From Legionellaceae bacterium (lineage in GTDB: Bacteria; Pseudomonadota; Gammaproteobacteria; Legionellales; Legionellaceae): a stretch of 64,000 nucleotides of DNA. Numbering within the stretch: position 1 is the first letter of the stretch; each line of letters begins with the position of its first letter. The stretch spans positions 56,319 through 120,318 of the forward strand of contig JAGOTG010000007.1 in the NCBI GenBank assembly GCA_018061965.1. Direction: 5' to 3'. This document shows positions 33,340 to 42,866 of the stretch, piece by piece. Position numbers and translations under genes: made by a program. Below the pieces are notes generated by a model. That model had not been told where the DNA came from. It searched no databases and saw nothing but the letters and a program-made list of their open reading frames with translations.

Positions 33340-34749
33340 TTAGAGACTAAGTTGTCTTGACAGAGAAAACTCTACTAGCTCACCAGTACTTGGTGTAATA
33401 AAGTGTTCTCGTAAAATAGTATAAGGCGGCGGTGTTGATGCATCATTCAACTCTCCTAAACTATGAGGGCGTTGCATGCGAACACCTTTGTTACCACTTG
33501 GTCGCGTAAAAAACAGAGCGCTATCACTGTTAGAATAAAACCGAGATTCTTGATAACAAATCTGAGATGGGGTGAATGATATACTGTGATTATGAGGGTC
33601 TTTATGTCCTACACATCCCATATCCAGCAAGGCTAGGACTTCTTGAGTAGTGGCAGTTGGTGCGGAGTTACCATTGTATTGCGACGTATTTTGTTCATTA
33701 TCAGCACGCGTTTCTAAGAGTAATTGCTCTAAAAATTTGACCGGATTATGCGATAATATGGCCGATGAAATATTATGAAAATGTTGCTCAACCAGTTGAA
33801 ATCGATAGCCTAAATTCACTGCAGCTTGTAACCATATTCGATTTAACATCCAAGTAAGATGTCGTGGTGGTGGGTTAAAATACGCGCAGCGGGGTGTTGA
33901 ATGAGCAATCATTGCATCGACTGCGCGTGCTGTACCCAACCAAAGGGTTTTGTTTTCTGGATGGCATTTCGCATGTAAGGCCAATTTTGTGATTTCTTGC
34001 ATCAGCGCAGCCTCGTCATAATGTAAGAGGCTTTCGCGCGCGCCGGGCTCCATGCTTTCGCGTAATTTTCTGCCAGCAATTTTTCTTGTTCTTAGGTTGG
34101 CTTGTGGATGATAATAGAGATTCTGTAGACGATGAACCACTAAAAATCCAATTTCACCTTCAAGTATCAACTGATCTGATTCAATAGCTTCAAGAAACTC
34201 CTCATCATTAGTGAGCAATAAATTTGCTAATGAATTGTGCTTTCTCTTATTTAGATTCAGAGTAGATTGGAAATAAGCTAATTTATTTCGGGTCAACTGC
34301 CATACTCTGAAACCCGGACTCTGTATGTTTTCAAAAGAGGACGCTTTTTGAAGCCTTAATGATCTTTTGAAAATAGAGTGTTGTCTGTCTGGGTTAGCAT
34401 GAAGATGGGCTAAATGTGTAGAGATGGTTGCACATTTTTCTGTGACACCGGTTGCTATCTGTTCGGATTCATCGATGTAGCGGTTTATGAGGGCAACTTC
34501 TTGATTTAACGCGCACAGGTCTTGTTTGAGAGAGGAGCGTCTATAATCAAAATATGAATAATGCCTGCCGGGAGCCGCAATTTTTTTTTCTATGACTCTT
34601 AATTGATTGGCTATATCCTGAAAATATTCGCGGGCTGTCCCGAATTGATTTGAGCACAGATCTTCTTTATAAATTTTTATTTTTAGTTTGATTGCTTCAA
34701 TCCGCGCTATTTCTTGCGACCAAAGTCCTTTTTGTTTTTTTTGATGCAT
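33340..34749 (-). CDS. Orphan coiled-coil protein, effector-like
   Basis: 469 aa, ATG at 34749 with AAGGA upstream. Residues 1-130 are strongly helical with heptad-like spacing. The centre (about 170-340) is helical with many His and Arg residues, and the last 100 residues are low in structure with a Ser-rich end (SLSRQLSL). No signal peptide or membrane segment. I recognise no family. Size, solitary position and disordered C terminus fit the general look of Dot/Icm substrates in Legionella-like bacteria, but that is only an impression from context. Confidence 0.65.
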   Translation of the reverse strand: MHQKKQKGLWSQEIARIEAIKLKIKIYKEDLCSNQFGTAREYFQDIANQLRVIEKKIAAPGRHYSYFDYRRSSLKQDLCALNQEVALINRYIDESEQIATGVTEKCATISTHLAHLHANPDRQHSIFKRSLRLQKASSFENIQSPGFRVWQLTRNKLAYFQSTLNLNKRKHNSLANLLLTNDEEFLEAIESDQLILEGEIGFLVVHRLQNLYYHPQANLRTRKIAGRKLRESMEPGARESLLHYDEAALMQEITKLALHAKCHPENKTLWLGTARAVDAMIAHSTPRCAYFNPPPRHLTWMLNRIWLQAAVNLGYRFQLVEQHFHNISSAILSHNPVKFLEQLLLETRADNEQNTSQYNGNSAPTATTQEVLALLDMGCVGHKDPHNHSISFTPSQICYQESRFYSNSDSALFFTRPSGNKGVRMQRPHSLGELNDASTPPPYTILREHFITPSTGELVEFSLSRQLSL

Positions 34750-35150
34750 GATGATCCTTATTTGAGCTCGAAATTATAGCTAGGAGTGGGTTTGATTGAA
34801 ACAGATATAATGGTTTTTTGTTGTGCTTGGATTTTTTGAGTGGTCGCAGTAAGCGTGTCATAGCTACTATAGTGTTCTATCTGTTCAGAGCCAAGATTGT
34901 GAAGGGCTCCCATCCATTTACTGCGCATCTTATTATTCTTTTTTTGCTTATGATGGGATTATTTTAGTCATTGATTCTTAATTGAAGCTTAAGAAGAGTT
35001 AAATAAAGAGCTCTAAATAATAAAAAAGAGCACTTTTGCGTAAGTCCTATGAATGCTTTCTCGGAAATGGTTGTGCCAAGATGAGAATTTTGTGATGAGC
35101 AATATGGCTTTGAAGAAACTTGCAGGATTAGTGTGGGTACTAAACAGACC
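34750..35150. other. 401 bp intergenic region with one repeat end
   Basis: No gene is seen. At 35033-35048 it has CTTTTGCGTAAGTCCT, one end of the AGGACTTACG repeat family, without a clear partner end. The upstream promoter of the coiled-coil gene must lie in its left part. Confidence 0.4.
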
Positions 35151-36404
35151 CTATTTCTTTTTATAAATAATCACCATTAACCCAGCTGATATGATCAAAC
35201 ATATGGCAGCCATTACAAGCGGCATTTGCAAACTGAAATTGGATAAAACTCCTAATATTAATCCATTGACCCCAAAAGCCAACGCCATAATGGCGCCAGT
35301 GACGCCCATAACCCAGCCTTGCGAATCGTCGTCCACTTGATTGGAGAATAAGGTGAGGATGGTAGAGTAAGCAATCGCCATGGCTATAGCGACCAGAACA
35401 ACTTCAAACCAAATATAAATTTCTTGAGGGGCTGTGGCGGTTAAAATCATAGCTATTGCTGCCAGGAGGCAACCTGCTACGGTGCATTGTTTTAAGGAAA
35501 AACGTTTGGTAAGTGGGTCAATCAAAAATCCGGTACCAATCCCAAAGCCTACGCCCATCAGACCCATATAAAATCCGTTTTGTAAGGAAGAGAAATGATA
35601 AATTTGATATAAGTACATGGAAATAAAAGAATAGAACCCAGACCAACCAAAGATCATAATTAAAAAAATAAAGGACAATTCTCGAATGTGCTCATTTTTA
35701 AAAGCAGATAAGAAAATGCCAATGGCGTGATGGAGTTTAAATCGAATCTTATGCGTATGCACAGTGGATTCATGGAACAGCCATTGCAACAACAAAGCAT
35801 TCAAAAACGAAATCCCTGCTGCAAAATAAAAGGGCATAGCGTAGCTAAACCAGGATACCAAGGATGAAGTAGATAAAAGTCCTCCAATCACAGGGCCAAA
35901 AGCAAAACCTACCGAACAGAAAAACAAGATAAACCCTAGGTTTCTGGCCTTGTGCTCTGGTTGACTTAAATCCACGATAGCGGCTTGTGCAATCGATTGG
36001 CTACCTGCAGTAAATCCAGCGATGATACGGCCTGCGATGAGCAAAGAATAATTAGCAAATATAACTGCCATGGCGGTAAGAATATAACCCACTACAGCGC
36101 CTAGTAAACAAATCATTAAGCATTTTTTGCGACCGATTTGATCGGACAGATCCCCAAGAAAAGCCGCCCCAAAAAACCAACACAGCATATAAGTCCCAAT
36201 GGTTACGCCATACAAAAGGTTGCGGGTATACGGGGTTAAAGCCATTGAAAAGAAATGTGCAGTGGGATCAAATATCAACGTATTTAAAATTGGAAAAACC
36301 AAACCCAATCCCATGCTATCAATGAATAGCACTAAAAACAGAGGCGCAGCGCTCAAAAAAAACTGCTTTGACAATTTGTCGGAACGTGTTTTTTGTTTGG
36401 TCAT
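35151..36404 (-). CDS. Major facilitator superfamily transporter (drug-efflux type)
   Basis: 417 aa from the ATG at 36404 with AAGGA upstream. Twelve hydrophobic segments can be counted. The loop 2-3 signature GDLSDQIGRKKCL and the motif-C-like region GFAFGPVIGGLL place it with TetA/multidrug proton antiporters of the 12-helix class. It would export an organic compound in exchange for protons; the substrate cannot be told from sequence. It stands alone. Confidence 0.9.
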   Translation of the reverse strand: MTKQKTRSDKLSKQFFLSAAPLFLVLFIDSMGLGLVFPILNTLIFDPTAHFFSMALTPYTRNLLYGVTIGTYMLCWFFGAAFLGDLSDQIGRKKCLMICLLGAVVGYILTAMAVIFANYSLLIAGRIIAGFTAGSQSIAQAAIVDLSQPEHKARNLGFILFFCSVGFAFGPVIGGLLSTSSLVSWFSYAMPFYFAAGISFLNALLLQWLFHESTVHTHKIRFKLHHAIGIFLSAFKNEHIRELSFIFLIMIFGWSGFYSFISMYLYQIYHFSSLQNGFYMGLMGVGFGIGTGFLIDPLTKRFSLKQCTVAGCLLAAIAMILTATAPQEIYIWFEVVLVAIAMAIAYSTILTLFSNQVDDDSQGWVMGVTGAIMALAFGVNGLILGVLSNFSLQMPLVMAAICLIISAGLMVIIYKKK

Positions 36405-36579
36405 TGCGTAAATCCTTATTGGCACATAGATTTAAAGTAGCTTAATCAGTATACCCTATTCTGTGTAGGAACTCATTACCAGCATAGTGGACGCCCTGTT
36501 CAATATGACGGATAAAATAAATAAAAAAATTGTACTACACTAATTAGTATATTCCAGATGATAAGTTGATGTCGAAATA

Positions 36580-37302
36580 ATGAAAGTATCTACTTTTAGT
36601 ATCCATGGAGATGGCTCAACGCGACGTATGTGTGTGGTGAATGGTCAGGCATTTTATCAATCGTCAGGTACTTCATCTGATTTGCCTGGGGTTTGGTTGC
36701 CGTTTAGAGGTGTGATTGATGATAGCTTCTCTTCATTTGTTGGCATGATTCAAAAACCAACTGTGACCAATAATAGACGCGCTAAAATTGGCAATTATTT
36801 TCCTCCGGAAGTCTCAGAAGTCATTAAAAAGTATATGCCGCAATCAAAAGAATGGGGACGCTTGCATAATATAAATTGTCTGATTATTTCCTGTATGTTG
36901 TCTCCAGAAGGGGCGTTTCCGTCTGAAATAAAAGCGGCAGTGTTAAAGTATATCGAACCCAATACTTTGCCTACGGTTACTTTTCAGGAATCTGCTGAGC
37001 CACCTATGGAATTAGAAAATTATAATGTTGATAAAATAAATGATAAATTGCTCGCAATGGGCGCCAATGCTAAGCCGGAACCCGTTGAAGAGGACCCATT
37101 TTTGCCATACGTATTCTCACTTGAAGAAACTCAATATGATGCCAATCATTTTGATCCAACCAAATTTATCCAAGAACTTCAAACAGAAAGCATCACAGCG
37201 TCCTATAAAAAAGCGCTTGCAATAGATCGATATGATTCCACCGACTCAGCCACAACCGATCGGGAAATAGATAGTGAGGACGATTCTAATTCTCCCGGAT
37301 GA
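36580..37302 (+). CDS. Orphan protein with acidic C terminus, unknown
   Basis: 240 aa. The first 130 residues look globular (GDGSTRRMCVVNGQAFYQSSG, a beta-rich start, then helices). The last 90 are highly acidic and end in DSTDSATTDREIDSEDDSNSPG. No signal peptide or membrane segment. The ATG has no strong ribosome site. Acidic, Glu-rich and Ser-rich C termini are a known feature of many type IV secretion substrates in Legionella, so this is a candidate effector by inference only. A short open stretch in the +1 frame runs past the stop. Confidence 0.6.
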   Translation: MKVSTFSIHGDGSTRRMCVVNGQAFYQSSGTSSDLPGVWLPFRGVIDDSFSSFVGMIQKPTVTNNRRAKIGNYFPPEVSEVIKKYMPQSKEWGRLHNINCLIISCMLSPEGAFPSEIKAAVLKYIEPNTLPTVTFQESAEPPMELENYNVDKINDKLLAMGANAKPEPVEEDPFLPYVFSLEETQYDANHFDPTKFIQELQTESITASYKKALAIDRYDSTDSATTDREIDSEDDSNSPG

Positions 37303-37419
37303 TGTGGCCCATGAAGATCCGAGTGCGCGTTGGATCGGGCTTGGGCATGTTGAGTATCAAATTATGGGTGAGTGAGAGCTGTAGCCCGAGTAAAACAGTG
37401 TTAAGGGAGGAATTTTAGA

Positions 37420-37737
37420 ATGGCATGGATACTTCTTGTGTTGGCTGGATTGTTTGAAGTGGTTTGGGCGGTAGGTTTGAAGTATACCGAGGGATTCACT
37501 CGATTATATCCCACATTAGGCACACTGGTTGCAATGTTGATTAGTTTTTTACTATTGTCTCAATCTTTGAAAACACTCCCTATCGGTACTGCCTACACGG
37601 TTTGGACAGGCATTGGAGCAGTGGGTACGGTGCTGTATGGCCTCTATTTTTTGGGGGAGCCAGCGAATGCAATGCGGATCAGTTGTATGGTGCTGATTAT
37701 TGCAGCCATAATTGGATTAAAGCTTAGCAGTCATTGA
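37420..37737 (+). CDS. gdx: Guanidinium exporter, SMR family
   Basis: 105 aa, four helices. [23 protein letters not shown] has the essential Glu13, and [14 protein letters not shown] and GLKLSSH match E. coli SugE/Gdx closely. The family works as an antiparallel dimer exchanging guanidinium for protons in the inner membrane. GGAGG is well spaced before the ATG. I looked for a guanidine riboswitch in the 117 bp leader and did not recognise one. Confidence 0.93.
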   Translation: MAWILLVLAGLFEVVWAVGLKYTEGFTRLYPTLGTLVAMLISFLLLSQSLKTLPIGTAYTVWTGIGAVGTVLYGLYFLGEPANAMRISCMVLIIAAIIGLKLSSH

Positions 37738-37743
37738 TGCTGC

Positions 37744-38355
37744 TTAGGTCTGTTGTATCACTTGTTTTGCAATATAAATTGCCACAGCCCATATGGTGAG
37801 AGCTGAAAATTTATTCAACCATTTTAATGCGGAATGATTCGAGTTTTTTTGCTTGAATAGACGTCCTGCGAGCGATAACCCTACGAACCAGAAGAAAGAA
37901 ACTAAGATACATGCAAATGTAAATAACCATTTATCCGTTCCGATAAAATGCAAGGAATTGGTGCCAATCACTGCGACGCTGTCTAATATGGCGTGCGGGT
38001 TCAGCAGCGAGACGGATGCAGCGAAATAGATTTGCTGGCGCGATGAAAGCGGTTGAACTGGGTCAGTAGGTTGGTTGTTACTGCGCCAGGTGACCCAGCC
38101 CATGTAGATCAAAAACACCAAACCGACATAATAAACGATAGTCTTAACGCACGGAATGGATAGCACGGCCAATGAAACGCCCATCACAGCACCAAAGATT
38201 AGCAGGGCATCGCAGATAAAAGCAGTCAAAACGCAAGGAATGGTTTGGATCCATTTAGATTGGGTGGCACCTTGATTGATGATAAAAATATTTTGTATGC
38301 CCAAAGGAATAATCAAACCGAAGGCTAAAATGACCCCATACCAAAAAGCATGCAT
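37744..38355 (-). CDS. LysE/ArgO-family amino-acid exporter
   Basis: 203 aa with five to six membrane helices, starting GVILAFGLIIPLGIQNIFIINQG, where PLGxQNxFxxxQG is the ArgO/LysE signature. SLLNPHAILDSVAVIG is the second conserved segment. It probably exports arginine or lysine. Convergent with gdx, the stops being six bases apart. TGGAG precedes the ATG. Confidence 0.9.
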   Translation of the reverse strand: MHAFWYGVILAFGLIIPLGIQNIFIINQGATQSKWIQTIPCVLTAFICDALLIFGAVMGVSLAVLSIPCVKTIVYYVGLVFLIYMGWVTWRSNNQPTDPVQPLSSRQQIYFAASVSLLNPHAILDSVAVIGTNSLHFIGTDKWLFTFACILVSFFWFVGLSLAGRLFKQKNSNHSALKWLNKFSALTIWAVAIYIAKQVIQQT

Positions 38356-38561
38356 AGTGACTCCAGTGAAACTGGGTTAAGGCACGAATAGATTAAAAAA
38401 CACCCCTAATATTGTACATTATTTGGGCATTATTGTCAATATCCTTAAATAGCATTTTTTGCTAAGGTGACGTAAAGCGAAAATATAAGCTGTTAGTAGT
38501 TCGTCATAATCCACATCAAAAAATGAGAGCTCACATTTTTATGAAACTTCGCAAATGTGTT

Positions 38562-40370
38562 TCATGCATGGTTAACACGCGCTTGTTTCGAACAGGCTTG
38601 TGAATTTTGTAGGGTCAGCTGACTCTGAATATATCCCTCGTTTATGAGGTACTTAACCAGTACTTCAATTGCTACTTGTGGTTCCATAGAAGACGTATCT
38701 AAAGTCACCTCAGGATTGATGGGTACATCGTAAGGATCGCTAATGCCAGTGAATTGTGAGCTCATGTTTGCTTTTGCCTGTTCATACATCCCTTTACGGT
38801 CTCTTGTGACACAAACATTTAGCGGAGTTGATACATAAACCTCTATATATTCTCCTGTGCTCATGACTGTTTTGCGAAATTGAGATCTAGCATCGGCATG
38901 CGGTGCTACAAGTGCACAGATCACCAAGCCTTTATGTTTTGCAATTTCTTGAGCAACAAAAGCGACGCGTTGAATGTTTGTTTGGCGGTCCTCGCGAGTA
39001 AATCCCAAACCTTTCGATAGATGTGTCCGTACAACATCCCCATCTAATAGTGTCACTTGGCAATCTTTTAATTCACGAAGTCTCAGGGCCAAACCATTTG
39101 CAAGGGTCGACTTTCCTGAAGATGGCAATCCTGTAAAAAGCAGTGTGAGCCCTCGTTGATGTTTGGGTGGATAGGCTTGACGCAAGATCTGAAGTACTTC
39201 TGGATAAGAAAACCAATCAGGAATATCTAAATTATTCTGTAAGCTATAGCGCAATTGGGTCCCAGAAATGGTGCTGGGCTGATCGTCTTTTGGAAATTGA
39301 TCCAAGGGGAAATAACGCGATTGTTTTTTACTGTACGCTATTTCTTGAAAAGGAAGAATTTCAAGACCAATTTCCTTTTGGTATTCCAATACTAATTCTT
39401 GGGCAGCATAAGGAGGGTAAAAGTCCTGGCCTCTACTGTCTTTTCCCGGCCCGGCATGGTCGCGACCTACAATAAAATGAGTGCAACCATAGTTTTTGCG
39501 AATCAAAGCATGCCAAAGTGCTTCCCGAGGTCCTGCCATACGCATTGCTAATGGGAGTAAACTCAAGAAAACAGCGTTTTCCGGGTAAGTTTTTAGTATC
39601 TGCTCATAACACCGTACGCGAGTATAATAGTCAATATCCCCTATCTTAGTCATACCTGTAACAGGATGAATTAGAATTTTAGCTCCGGTTAATTCAGCAG
39701 CACGTTGACTGAGTTCTTGGTGAGCGCGATGCATCGGATTACGTGTTTGAAACGCAACTATTTTATCCCAACCCAATTGCTTAAAAATTTGGCTCAATTG
39801 CGCTGGCGTATGGCGCAAATGAGTAAAGTCGTAATGTTGGGGTAATGAAATTTTTGTTATGGTACCACTTAAATAGAAATTGTTGGTATGGTGCTGAAGA
39901 TAGAAAACCCCAGGATGAGTTAAGTCCTGGGTGCCAAAAATAGCGTTTGCTTCTTTGGCTTTAAGCTCGGTAGTCATCTCCCAAAGCTCCGTCACTTGCA
40001 GGACTGCCAACATCAGCCCTTCCTCATCACGCAACAATAATCGGTCACCAAATTGCAATCGTTTCGCTAATTGCTCTGATATATCCAAGGTGATAGGCAT
40101 TGGCCATAAAGAGCCGTTTGACAAACGAGCATTCTCTAAGACATTGTCATAATCAGCTCGACCTAAGTATCCTGAAAGAGGTGCAAAACCTTGATTTAAA
40201 ATTAACTCTAAATCACAACGTTGCCGCTGTGTCAGTGTAAGCGATGGTAGGGTAAGCGCGAATTTTTTATAGTTCTCAAACTCTTCTGATGCGCAATGAA
40301 CGTTGTTTTTTTTATTAGCTATGTCACCATCGTCATTGGGATGTTGTATTGATTCGTCCTTCATAGACAT
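38562..40370 (-). CDS. Fused ATP sulfurylase / adenylylsulfate kinase
   Basis: 602 aa from the ATG at 40370 with AGGA seven bases upstream; a TTG at 40400 is less likely. The N-terminal ATP sulfurylase (about 35-400) has QTRNPMHRAH, GRDHAG and SGTQLR. The C-terminal APS kinase (about 415-590) has the P-loop GLPSSGKST, DGD and RDRKGMYEQA. It converts sulfate to APS and then to PAPS in the cytosol. Residues for both reactions look intact. No cysH, cysI, cysJ or sulfate transporter is nearby, so PAPS may serve sulfation rather than reduction (inference). The first 30 residues are a variable, acidic extension. Confidence 0.93.
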   Translation of the reverse strand: MSMKDESIQHPNDDGDIANKKNNVHCASEEFENYKKFALTLPSLTLTQRQRCDLELILNQGFAPLSGYLGRADYDNVLENARLSNGSLWPMPITLDISEQLAKRLQFGDRLLLRDEEGLMLAVLQVTELWEMTTELKAKEANAIFGTQDLTHPGVFYLQHHTNNFYLSGTITKISLPQHYDFTHLRHTPAQLSQIFKQLGWDKIVAFQTRNPMHRAHQELSQRAAELTGAKILIHPVTGMTKIGDIDYYTRVRCYEQILKTYPENAVFLSLLPLAMRMAGPREALWHALIRKNYGCTHFIVGRDHAGPGKDSRGQDFYPPYAAQELVLEYQKEIGLEILPFQEIAYSKKQSRYFPLDQFPKDDQPSTISGTQLRYSLQNNLDIPDWFSYPEVLQILRQAYPPKHQRGLTLLFTGLPSSGKSTLANGLALRLRELKDCQVTLLDGDVVRTHLSKGLGFTREDRQTNIQRVAFVAQEIAKHKGLVICALVAPHADARSQFRKTVMSTGEYIEVYVSTPLNVCVTRDRKGMYEQAKANMSSQFTGISDPYDVPINPEVTLDTSSMEPQVAIEVLVKYLINEGYIQSQLTLQNSQACSKQARVNHA

Positions 40371-40638
40371 TTGATATCCTATTCTTAGGTTTGTATCCAA
40401 AATGAGAAGTGATTTCTTACACGATCTTTACTTCGCTACAACCTAGAGTTTATCTTGAGTTGGTTAAATATAACAAGTGATCTTGCCTTGAACGCGCAAG
40501 CGTTTGCCTTGGCCATGACGCCTTATTCCTATTTAGTCATAAATTCCGTATGATAAAAGTAAGTCTGTGTCGTGATGACTATCTAAAACTACTGTTTGAT
40601 CACGAAACGTAATTGTGGACCAAAATTAAGGATGAATT

Positions 40639-42216
40639 TTGAGACGTCAATGGTATATAGGGTTTGGGGTTGTTTTAGGTTTGTTAATCTTACGCGCGAT
40701 TGTTTGGGGGCATGCGCAGTGGCTGCCGGTTATTTTGGTTCCGCTCGTGGTTATTTGGATCTATGATCTAGTCCAAACCAAACACACCATTCTTCGCAAT
40801 TTTCCTGTTCTCGGACATATTCGGTATATTTTCGAATTTCTTCGACCCGAAGTGCAACAGTATTTTGTTGCAAGCGATGAGGCAGAGCGCCCTTATAATA
40901 GAGAAGTTAGATCCATTATTTATCAACGTGCAAAGGGTGTGCGTGATACCATTCCTTTTGGTACTTCCCAAGACATATTAAAAGACGGATACACTTGGGT
41001 CTTACATTCATTAGCCCCGAAAGTCGCCGCTAAAGTGGAAGAGCGAATTTCTGTTGGGGGGCCTGAGTGTACAAAGCCCTATTTGGCTTCGCGTCTGAAT
41101 GTGTCAGCTCTGAGTTTTGGGGCATTATCTGCTAACGCTATTATGGCGATTAATTTAGGAGCCAAAATTGGAGGATTTGCGCAAAATACCGGCGAAGGTG
41201 GGCTGAGTCCTTACCATTTACAAGGCGGAGACTTGATTTTTCAATTGGGAACTGCCTATTTTGGGTGTCGAGATGATGCAGGTCATTTTGATGAAGGGTT
41301 GTTCATCACCGAGTCGACGCGTGATGAAGTGAAAATGATTGAGATTAAATTGTCGCAGGGCGCTAAGCCCTCACATGGGGGTATTCTGCCGGCTGCGAAA
41401 GTAACGCAAGAAATTGCAGATATTCGAAAAATAAAAATGGGGGAAGATGCTTATTCTCCCGCAGCGCACTCTACGTTTGATACACCCAAAGGTTTGTTGG
41501 AGTTTGTACAAAAACTCCGTTTGCTCTCGGGTGGAAAACCCGTGGGATTTAAATTATGTATTGGCCGCAAAGAGGATTTTTTAGGCATCTGTAAAGCAAT
41601 GTTGGAAACCAATATTTTACCTGATTTTATTACGGTAGATGGTGCTGAAGGTGGCACAGGCGCTGCACCTTTAGAATTTGCAAATCATGTAGGTGAGCCT
41701 CTGACTGCTGGATTGCTTTTTGTGCACAATGCGTTGGTAGGGATTGGTGTGCGGGATAGTATCCGCGTGATTTGCAGTGGAAAAGTCGCTACGGGATTTG
41801 ATATGGTTTTTAGAATCGCGATGGGTGCTGATCTATGCCAAAACGGCCGAGCTATGATGATGTCAGTAGGTTGCGTACAGTCCAAACAATGTAATGCCAA
41901 TACCTGTCCTACTGGTGTGGCTACCCAAAACATTCGGCTCCAGCGTGGTTTGGTCGTGGATGAGAAAAAATTTCGTGCAGCTGAGTACCATAAAAATACG
42001 GTGCATGGGTTTTTAGAAATTGTTGGTGCAATGGGTTTGTCTAATCCTAGCCAATTGAAGCCAGATTATATTATGCAGCGGGTGACATACCATACTACAA
42101 AACCCCTTAGCGAAATCTATGAGTATCTTACTAATGGTCAATTATTAAACTCTGATATTCCAGAGAGCTATAAAAAATATTGGGATATAGCTGATGCACA
42201 TCGATTTACTAGTTAA
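40639..42216 (+). CDS. FMN-binding glutamate-synthase-like protein
   Basis: 525 aa, TTG start at 40639 with AAGGA upstream. Two N-terminal hydrophobic segments (about 5-40) anchor it in the membrane. The rest is a glutamate synthase alpha-subunit-like FMN/Fe-S barrel: ALSFGALSANAI, NTGEGGLSPYH, AKPSHGGILPAAKV, ITVDGAEGGTGAAPLEF and the cluster cysteines in CVQSKQCNANTCPTGVATQ. The glutaminase domain of GltB is missing, so this is the archaeal-type or stand-alone class whose physiological reaction is not established. It is not next to gltD. Confidence 0.9.
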   Translation: MRRQWYIGFGVVLGLLILRAIVWGHAQWLPVILVPLVVIWIYDLVQTKHTILRNFPVLGHIRYIFEFLRPEVQQYFVASDEAERPYNREVRSIIYQRAKGVRDTIPFGTSQDILKDGYTWVLHSLAPKVAAKVEERISVGGPECTKPYLASRLNVSALSFGALSANAIMAINLGAKIGGFAQNTGEGGLSPYHLQGGDLIFQLGTAYFGCRDDAGHFDEGLFITESTRDEVKMIEIKLSQGAKPSHGGILPAAKVTQEIADIRKIKMGEDAYSPAAHSTFDTPKGLLEFVQKLRLLSGGKPVGFKLCIGRKEDFLGICKAMLETNILPDFITVDGAEGGTGAAPLEFANHVGEPLTAGLLFVHNALVGIGVRDSIRVICSGKVATGFDMVFRIAMGADLCQNGRAMMMSVGCVQSKQCNANTCPTGVATQNIRLQRGLVVDEKKFRAAEYHKNTVHGFLEIVGAMGLSNPSQLKPDYIMQRVTYHTTKPLSEIYEYLTNGQLLNSDIPESYKKYWDIADAHRFTS

Positions 42217-42265
42217 TTTGTGAGAACAGATGTCCTGAGGGCAGTCACCAGCAAGGATGAGTATC

Positions 42266-42859
42266 ATGTCTCAGATATTTCAAGAAATTATGACAGATAG
42301 GCTTATCATTCGGCCTTTAACAATCTTTGATGCTACCATTTACCATGAGGCAGAGCTTGCTTCAGCCAAAGATATGGCGCCTTATTGGAGTTGGGTGAAT
42401 CCGAATAAACCTTTAACCGATATTGAGGCGTTTCTACGAGAAGCCGAGAGCTGTCATCAAAAGAACACGCCTCCAGCTATGTATTTTGCTGTGATTGCCC
42501 GAGAAGACCAAGCATTTTTGGGCTGTATTTGGTATGCAGCGACGAATTGGTTTGTCCCAAGATTTGAAATTGGATATTGGCAAGATAGCAGGAGAGGCGG
42601 CCAGGGATATATGACAGAGGCTGTTAATGCATTAACGCGAGGGTCATTTATTTTATATGATGCCAAACGCGTAGAGGTCAAAGTATTTGTGACAAATCAA
42701 AAAAGTAGGGCTATTCCGGAGCGGCTTGGGTTTAAATCAGAAGCCATTTTAGAAAATTATTTTATAGAGTTTGTTACCCATGAAATTTTGGATGGGGCAA
42801 TATATGCTTGTACTCATATCAACGATTTGCCGCCTATGAAAATGGAAATCATAAAATAA
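42266..42859 (+). CDS. GNAT-family N-acetyltransferase (RimJ-like)
   Basis: 197 aa from the ATG at 42266 (AAGGATGAG upstream; the ATG at 42257 overlaps that site). TDRLIIRPL is the usual RimJ/RimL start. FEIGYWQDSRRGGQGYMTEAVNAL holds the acetyl-CoA pyrophosphate loop (R/QxxGxG/A type) and NQKSRAIPERLGFK the adenine-side motif. Such proteins acetylate protein N termini or small amines; the target is not known. Confidence 0.88.
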   Translation: MSQIFQEIMTDRLIIRPLTIFDATIYHEAELASAKDMAPYWSWVNPNKPLTDIEAFLREAESCHQKNTPPAMYFAVIAREDQAFLGCIWYAATNWFVPRFEIGYWQDSRRGGQGYMTEAVNALTRGSFILYDAKRVEVKVFVTNQKSRAIPERLGFKSEAILENYFIEFVTHEILDGAIYACTHINDLPPMKMEIIK

Positions 42860-42866
42860 CGCTTGC

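Noticed and set aside
37300..37375. Frameshifted extension of the acidic orphan (LPDDVAHEDPSARWIGLGH in the +1 frame)
   Set aside because: The in-frame end already looks like a natural acidic tail, and the extra 30 codons have no independent support.
37303..37419. Guanidine riboswitch ahead of gdx
   Set aside because: No recognisable ykkC, mini-ykkC or guanidine-III consensus in the 117 bp leader.
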